From assembly GCA_002783865.1 (NCBI GenBank), contig PFJE01000073.1, positions 1-38,162 of the forward strand: a stretch of 38,162 nt of DNA, given 5' to 3'. Each line of letters opens with the position of its first letter. The stretch's first letter is position 1. Below are positions 34,837 to 38,162 of the stretch, in pieces. The translations under genes were made by a program, and so were the position numbers. Source of the stretch: Sphingomonadales bacterium CG_4_10_14_3_um_filter_58_15. GTDB taxonomy: Bacteria > Pseudomonadota > Alphaproteobacteria > Sphingomonadales > Sphingomonadaceae. The notes beneath the pieces are model-generated. The model was not told the DNA's origin, did no database searches, and saw only the letters and a program-made list of their open reading frames with translations.

Positions 34837-36066
34837 CTAGCTCCGATAGTCGGCGTTGATATCGATATAACCGTGGGTCAGATCGCAGGTCCACACCTTC
34901 GCCTTGCCATCGCCAAGACCGATATCGACCGCGATATCGATCTTGCTTCCCTTGAGATGCGCCGCCACCGGTGCTTCGTCATAATCCGGCACAACCAGGC
35001 CGTTCCGGGCCACGGTGACGCCGCCAAAGCTGATCGCCAGTCGATCGCGATCCGCCGGCTCGCCCGCCTTGCCAACGGCCATCACCACCCGGCCCCAATT
35101 GGCGTCTTCCCCGGCAATGGCGGTCTTGACCAAAGGAGAATTGGCGATCGAAAGGGCGATGCGTTTCGCGCTGTTGTCGTTATCCGCTCCGGTTACGGCG
35201 ATTTCGATAAATTTGCTCGCCCCTTCGCCGTCGCGCACCACCAGATGCGCCAGTTGCATGCACAGATCGCTTAGCGCGGCCTGAAACGCATCAGCCCCAT
35301 CGTCATCGAAAGAGGTCAGGGCAGCGGCGGCACTTTGCCCGGTGGCAAAGGCCAGCACCGTATCGCTGGTCGATGTATCGCTGTCGACGGTGATGCAATT
35401 GAAGCTTTTCGCCGTCGCCGCGCTCAGCATCTGCTGCAGAAAAGCCGCTTCGACTGTCGCGTCGGTAAAAATATAGCCGAGCATCGTCGCCATATCCGGG
35501 GCGATCATGCCAGACCCTTTGATAATGCCGTTGAGATGGACCGTCTGGCCGCCCACGACAGCGCTTGTGGTCGCCATCTTGGGAAACGTGTCCGTCGTCA
35601 TGATCGTCGCTGCTGCGGCTTCCCAATGGCAGGGCTGCGCATCAAACACGGCTTTCAGGCCTGCTTCGGCCTTATCCTGCGGCAGAGGCACGCCGATCAC
35701 GCCGGTCGAAGACACGAATATTTCGTCTGCCGCGCATCCGAGATGGTCCGATACCAGCGATACTATTTTCTGCACTGCGGCCATGCCACGCGCGCCGGTA
35801 AAGGCATTGGCATTGCCGGCGTTGACGACCAGGCCGCGCGCCTTGCCACCCTGAAGCGCTTCCCGGCAATATTCGACTTCCGGCGAGGGGCATTTGCTCT
35901 TGGTCAGCACGCCGGCAACCGATGTTCCGGCCGCCAGTTCGACAAAGGTCAGATCGCAGCGATCCCAGTCTTTGTAGCGGGCGCGGGCGATGCGGCAGGT
36001 TACGCCTGCTATAGCGGGTAATGCGGGAGATTGAGCTGGGGCCAGAGGCGAAAGTTTGTCCGACAC
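34837..36066 (-). CDS. argJ: Bifunctional glutamate N-acetyltransferase / N-acetylglutamate synthase ArgJ
   Basis: ArgJ moves the acetyl group from N-acetylornithine to glutamate, in the cyclic arginine pathway. The 409-residue precursor is cleaved by itself: the signature KGSGMIAPDMATMLGYIFTDA contains Thr194, the nucleophile that becomes the new N-terminus of the beta chain. Other hallmarks are NAGNANAFTG (residues 82-90), SSTGVIGVPLP, DSDTSTSDT and ANWGRVVMAVGKAGE. Length is typical. It is divergent from the small secreted protein gene by 59 bases and is followed after four bases by the monophosphatase gene. The N-terminus (MSDKLSPLAPAQ) has no signal sequence. I could not tell mono- from bifunctional use, though most alphaproteobacterial ArgJ proteins are treated as bifunctional. 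Confidence 0.96.
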   Translation of the reverse strand: MSDKLSPLAPAQSPALPAIAGVTCRIARARYKDWDRCDLTFVELAAGTSVAGVLTKSKCPSPEVEYCREALQGGKARGLVVNAGNANAFTGARGMAAVQKIVSLVSDHLGCAADEIFVSSTGVIGVPLPQDKAEAGLKAVFDAQPCHWEAAAATIMTTDTFPKMATTSAVVGGQTVHLNGIIKGSGMIAPDMATMLGYIFTDATVEAAFLQQMLSAATAKSFNCITVDSDTSTSDTVLAFATGQSAAAALTSFDDDGADAFQAALSDLCMQLAHLVVRDGEGASKFIEIAVTGADNDNSAKRIALSIANSPLVKTAIAGEDANWGRVVMAVGKAGEPADRDRLAISFGGVTVARNGLVVPDYDEAPVAAHLKGSKIDIAVDIGLGDGKAKVWTCDLTHGYIDINADYRS

Positions 36067-36125
36067 TTAACTTGCCTTTATTCAATGTTTTGATAGAACG
36101 CGCTGATATTGACGGGGCCTTGTCC

Positions 36126-36449
36126 ATGAACGCATATATTGCAAGTTTTATGTTGCTGCTATTCAACGCTGTCGGCTTGGCCGTGCCTGCGTCTGCAGCA
36201 ACCGAAGAACGCATGGTGCCCGAATTGGGCAGCGCCGCCAATCTGTCGGAAGCCGCAGTTGCCGATCAATGTGCAGCCACCGCAACGGCAAGTGTCCACT
36301 CATCGACATTTCAGCCCTGCATGCCGGCACTTGTCGTCACTTCCCGGGCACTTGTCTTCAAAACCGACGGCAGCAAACCGATCTGGGCCGTGGTTGCGAT
36401 GCGCTCCGACACCGGCGACAAGCTGGAACACGAAGAAGGCGCGCCCTAG
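36126..36449 (+). CDS. Small secreted hypothetical protein
   Basis: I do not recognise a family. The 107-residue product has a clear signal peptide: MNAYIASFMLLLFNAVG hydrophobic core followed by VPASAAT, with probable cleavage after ASA near residue 24. The mature part has two cysteines, in ADQCAAT and FQPCMPA, about 18 residues apart, which could form a disulphide in the periplasm, and a strand-rich C-terminus (ALVFKTDGSKPIWAVVAMRSD). The frame continues upstream to 36021 but that part has no signal-like features; the ATG at 36126 is preferred, with GACGGGG upstream. It lies between the divergent argJ and secA and may share the secA promoter. The frame quality, signal sequence and position suggest a real gene. 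Confidence 0.65.
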   Translation: MNAYIASFMLLLFNAVGLAVPASAATEERMVPELGSAANLSEAAVADQCAATATASVHSSTFQPCMPALVVTSRALVFKTDGSKPIWAVVAMRSDTGDKLEHEEGAP

Positions 36450-36510
36450 CGCCACTTCCATCCTTGCCCATATTGATCGGCAAGCGTTTCTCCCTAAATT
36501 CATTCTGTTC

Positions 36511-36529
36511 CCGGCGCTTGATTCGCCGG
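36511..36529 (+). other. Hairpin in the secA leader
   Basis: CCGGCG (36511-36516) and CGCCGG (36524-36529) are perfect complements around CTTGATT, ending 25 bases before the secA ATG. The stem is followed by AAAATTC and not by a T-tract. It could be part of a leader structure; no SecM-like arrest peptide is seen. Confidence 0.35.
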
Positions 36530-36554
36530 AAAATTCTATAAATTGGAAAATGTC

Positions 36555-38162
36555 ATGCTCGGCGGTTTAGCCAAATCCATCTTCGGGTCAGCCAATGACC
36601 GGTACGTCAAATCAATGCAAAAAGTGGTCGACGCGGTCAATTCGTTCGAACCCTCGGTCGAGGTCCTTTCGGATGAAGAACTCGCGGCCAAAACACCTTA
36701 TTTCAAGGAACGTGTGGCGAATGGCGAGACGCTGGACGATATTTTGCCCGAAGCGTTCGCGGTCGTGCGCGAAGCGGCAAAGCGGACCCTCGGTCAGCGC
36801 CATTATGATGTGCAGCTGATCGGCGGCATCGTGCTGCATCGCGGCGAAATCGCCGAAATGCGGACCGGTGAGGGTAAGACCCTGGTCGCGACGCTGGCCT
36901 GTTATCTCAATGCGATTGACGGCAAGGGTGTGCACGTCGTCACCGTCAATGATTATCTCGCCCGCCGCGATGCGGAATGGATGAGCCAGGTCTATACGTT
37001 CCTCGGCCTGGAAGTCGGCGTGATCGTGCCGAACATCGGCGAGGAAAAGCGCCGCGCCGCCTATGCAGCGGATATCACCTACGGCACCAACAACGAATTT
37101 GGCTTCGACTATCTGCGCGACAATATGAAGCACGAACGCGCCCAGATGGTCCAGCGGCCGTTCAATTTCGCGATTGTCGATGAAGTCGACTCGATCCTGA
37201 TCGACGAAGCGCGGACGCCGCTGATCATCTCCGGGCCGACCGATGACAAGTCAGACCTCTACATGACGGTCAACGCCGTTGTTCAGAACATCACGGAAGA
37301 AGATTACGAAAAAGACGAGAAATCACGCAATATTTCGCTGACCGAAGAAGGCACCGAAAAGGCCGAGCGCCTGCTCGAGGAAGCTGGTCTGCTGGTCGGC
37401 AGCAATCTCTATGACTTTGAAAACACCCAGGTCGTCCATCACCTCAACCAAGCGCTGATGGCCAATGTCATGCGCAAGCGGGACACCGACTATATCGTCA
37501 AGGACGGCAAGATCGTCATCATCGATGAATTTACCGGCCGGATGATGGATGGTCGGCGCTGGTCCAATGGCCTGCACCAGGCGGTCGAAGCCAAGGAAGG
37601 CGTCCAGATCGAGCCGGAAAACCAGACCATGGCGTCGATCACTTTCCAGAATTTTTTCCGCATGTATCCGAAACTGTCCGGCATGACCGGCACCGCGGAG
37701 ACCGAAGCGGCGGAATTCTTTGAAATCTACAAAATGAACGTCGTCACCATCCCGACCAACAAACCGGTGCTGCGGATCGACGAGAATGACGAGTTCTACA
37801 AGAATACCCTCGACAAATTTGCCGCCATTGCAAAAACCGTCAAGGAGCATAGCGACAAGGGCCAGCCGGTTCTGGTCGGCACCGTTTCGATCGAAAAATC
37901 CGAACTGCTCTCCGACTTCCTCAACAAGGAAGGCGTGAAGCACAGCGTCCTCAACGCCCGCTTCCACGAACAGGAAGCGCATATCGTGGCGCAGGCGGGT
38001 TCCCCCGGCGCGGTGACCATTGCCACCAACATGGCCGGCCGCGGCACCGACATCCAGCTCGGCGGCAATATCGATTTCCGGATCGAGGACGAGCTGTCCG
38101 AGATGGAAGAAGGTCCGGAAAAGGACAAGGCGATCGCCAAAATCGAGGAAGAAGTGCGGGCA
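36555..38162 (+). CDS. secA: Preprotein translocase ATPase SecA (N-terminal part, cut by window edge)
   Basis: SecA is the motor that drives preproteins through SecYEG. The first 536 codons are present and the frame is open at the edge. Walker A is [13 protein letters not shown] (about residues 102-114), [13 protein letters not shown] follows, Walker B is [21 protein letters not shown] with Asp209-Glu210 and Asp212, the preprotein cross-linking domain begins about residue 228, and the second nucleotide-binding domain shows [11 protein letters not shown] and [11 protein letters not shown] near residue 490. The start at 36555 has GGAA six bases upstream; an ATG five bases earlier is out of frame. 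It works with SecG (8926-9324) of this window. The C-terminal zinc-binding tail, if any, is beyond the edge. Confidence 0.97.
   Translation, partial: MLGGLAKSIFGSANDRYVKSMQKVVDAVNSFEPSVEVLSDEELAAKTPYFKERVANGETLDDILPEAFAVVREAAKRTLGQRHYDVQLIGGIVLHRGEIAEMRTGEGKTLVATLACYLNAIDGKGVHVVTVNDYLARRDAEWMSQVYTFLGLEVGVIVPNIGEEKRRAAYAADITYGTNNEFGFDYLRDNMKHERAQMVQRPFNFAIVDEVDSILIDEARTPLIISGPTDDKSDLYMTVNAVVQNITEEDYEKDEKSRNISLTEEGTEKAERLLEEAGLLVGSNLYDFENTQVVHHLNQALMANVMRKRDTDYIVKDGKIVIIDEFTGRMMDGRRWSNGLHQAVEAKEGVQIEPENQTMASITFQNFFRMYPKLSGMTGTAETEAAEFFEIYKMNVVTIPTNKPVLRIDENDEFYKNTLDKFAAIAKTVKEHSDKGQPVLVGTVSIEKSELLSDFLNKEGVKHSVLNARFHEQEAHIVAQAGSPGAVTIATNMAGRGTDIQLGGNIDFRIEDELSEMEEGPEKDKAIAKIEEEVRA

Noticed and set aside
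36511-36529. Hairpin as terminator of the small secreted protein gene
   Set aside because: No T-tract on either strand; kept only as a possible leader structure of secA.
1-38162. Insertion sequences, CRISPR arrays, tRNA/rRNA genes, prophage or toxin-antitoxin pairs
   Set aside because: None seen on either strand; gene content is core chromosomal throughout.

Overview
This looks like an ordinary chromosomal segment of an alphaproteobacterium, most likely a member of the Sphingomonadales (Sphingopyxis/Sphingorhabdus-like). That placement is inferred from the gene order (ppiD-trpE divergent from tpiA-secG-pyrG; divL-tsaE-amgK-murU-addB-addA-trxA; argJ next to secA), from a sphingomonad-type palindromic repeat built on CTGAGCYTGTCGAAG, and from a DivL-type pseudo-histidine kinase. 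I see no prophage, transposase, CRISPR array, rRNA or tRNA. No wholly new multigene system is visible; the unusual content is regulatory and structural detail around housekeeping genes.

Layout. 1-7770 (mostly minus strand): ppiD, trpE, a conserved hypothetical gene, then trpG-trpD-trpC-moaC-moeA (moeA runs off the left edge). The last five overlap by ATGA and form one translationally coupled operon that joins tryptophan synthesis to molybdopterin synthesis. A plus-strand gene of the polyhydroxyalkanoate-system family sits between the trpE block and the trpG block. 7924-11966 (plus): tpiA, secG, pyrG and a Crp-type regulator with a perfect TGTGA-N6-TCACA site in front of it. 12129-12608 (minus): a small heat-shock protein gene with a candidate RpoH promoter and a ROSE-like RNA thermometer. 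12609-13114 is the only gene-free stretch over 300 bases; it also holds a strong minus-strand terminator that no recognised gene explains. 13115-20908 (plus): lolC-lolD, a glutathione peroxidase, dnaE and an acyl-CoA ligase. 20905-22578 (minus): moaB, then a radical SAM gene preceded by an alphaproteobacterial LexA box. 22692-34029 (plus): divL-tsaE-amgK-murU-addB-addA, closely packed, then trxA. 34026-36066 (minus): argJ and an inositol-monophosphatase-family gene. 36126-38162 (plus): a small secreted protein and secA, cut by the right edge.

How the parts fit. Tryptophan synthesis is split into two transcription units, with TrpE (feedback-site LLES motif visible) separated from its glutaminase TrpG. 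Protein export and envelope functions recur (SecG, SecA, PpiD, LolCD, peptidoglycan recycling by AmgK-MurU). DNA replication and repair are represented by DnaE, AddAB and the LexA-box radical SAM protein. The points most worth checking are the ROSE-like leader of the hsp20 gene, the LexA box inside a near-leaderless promoter, the self-site of the Crp-like regulator, the palindromic repeat translated in frame within trpE, and the orphan terminator at 12778-12813.
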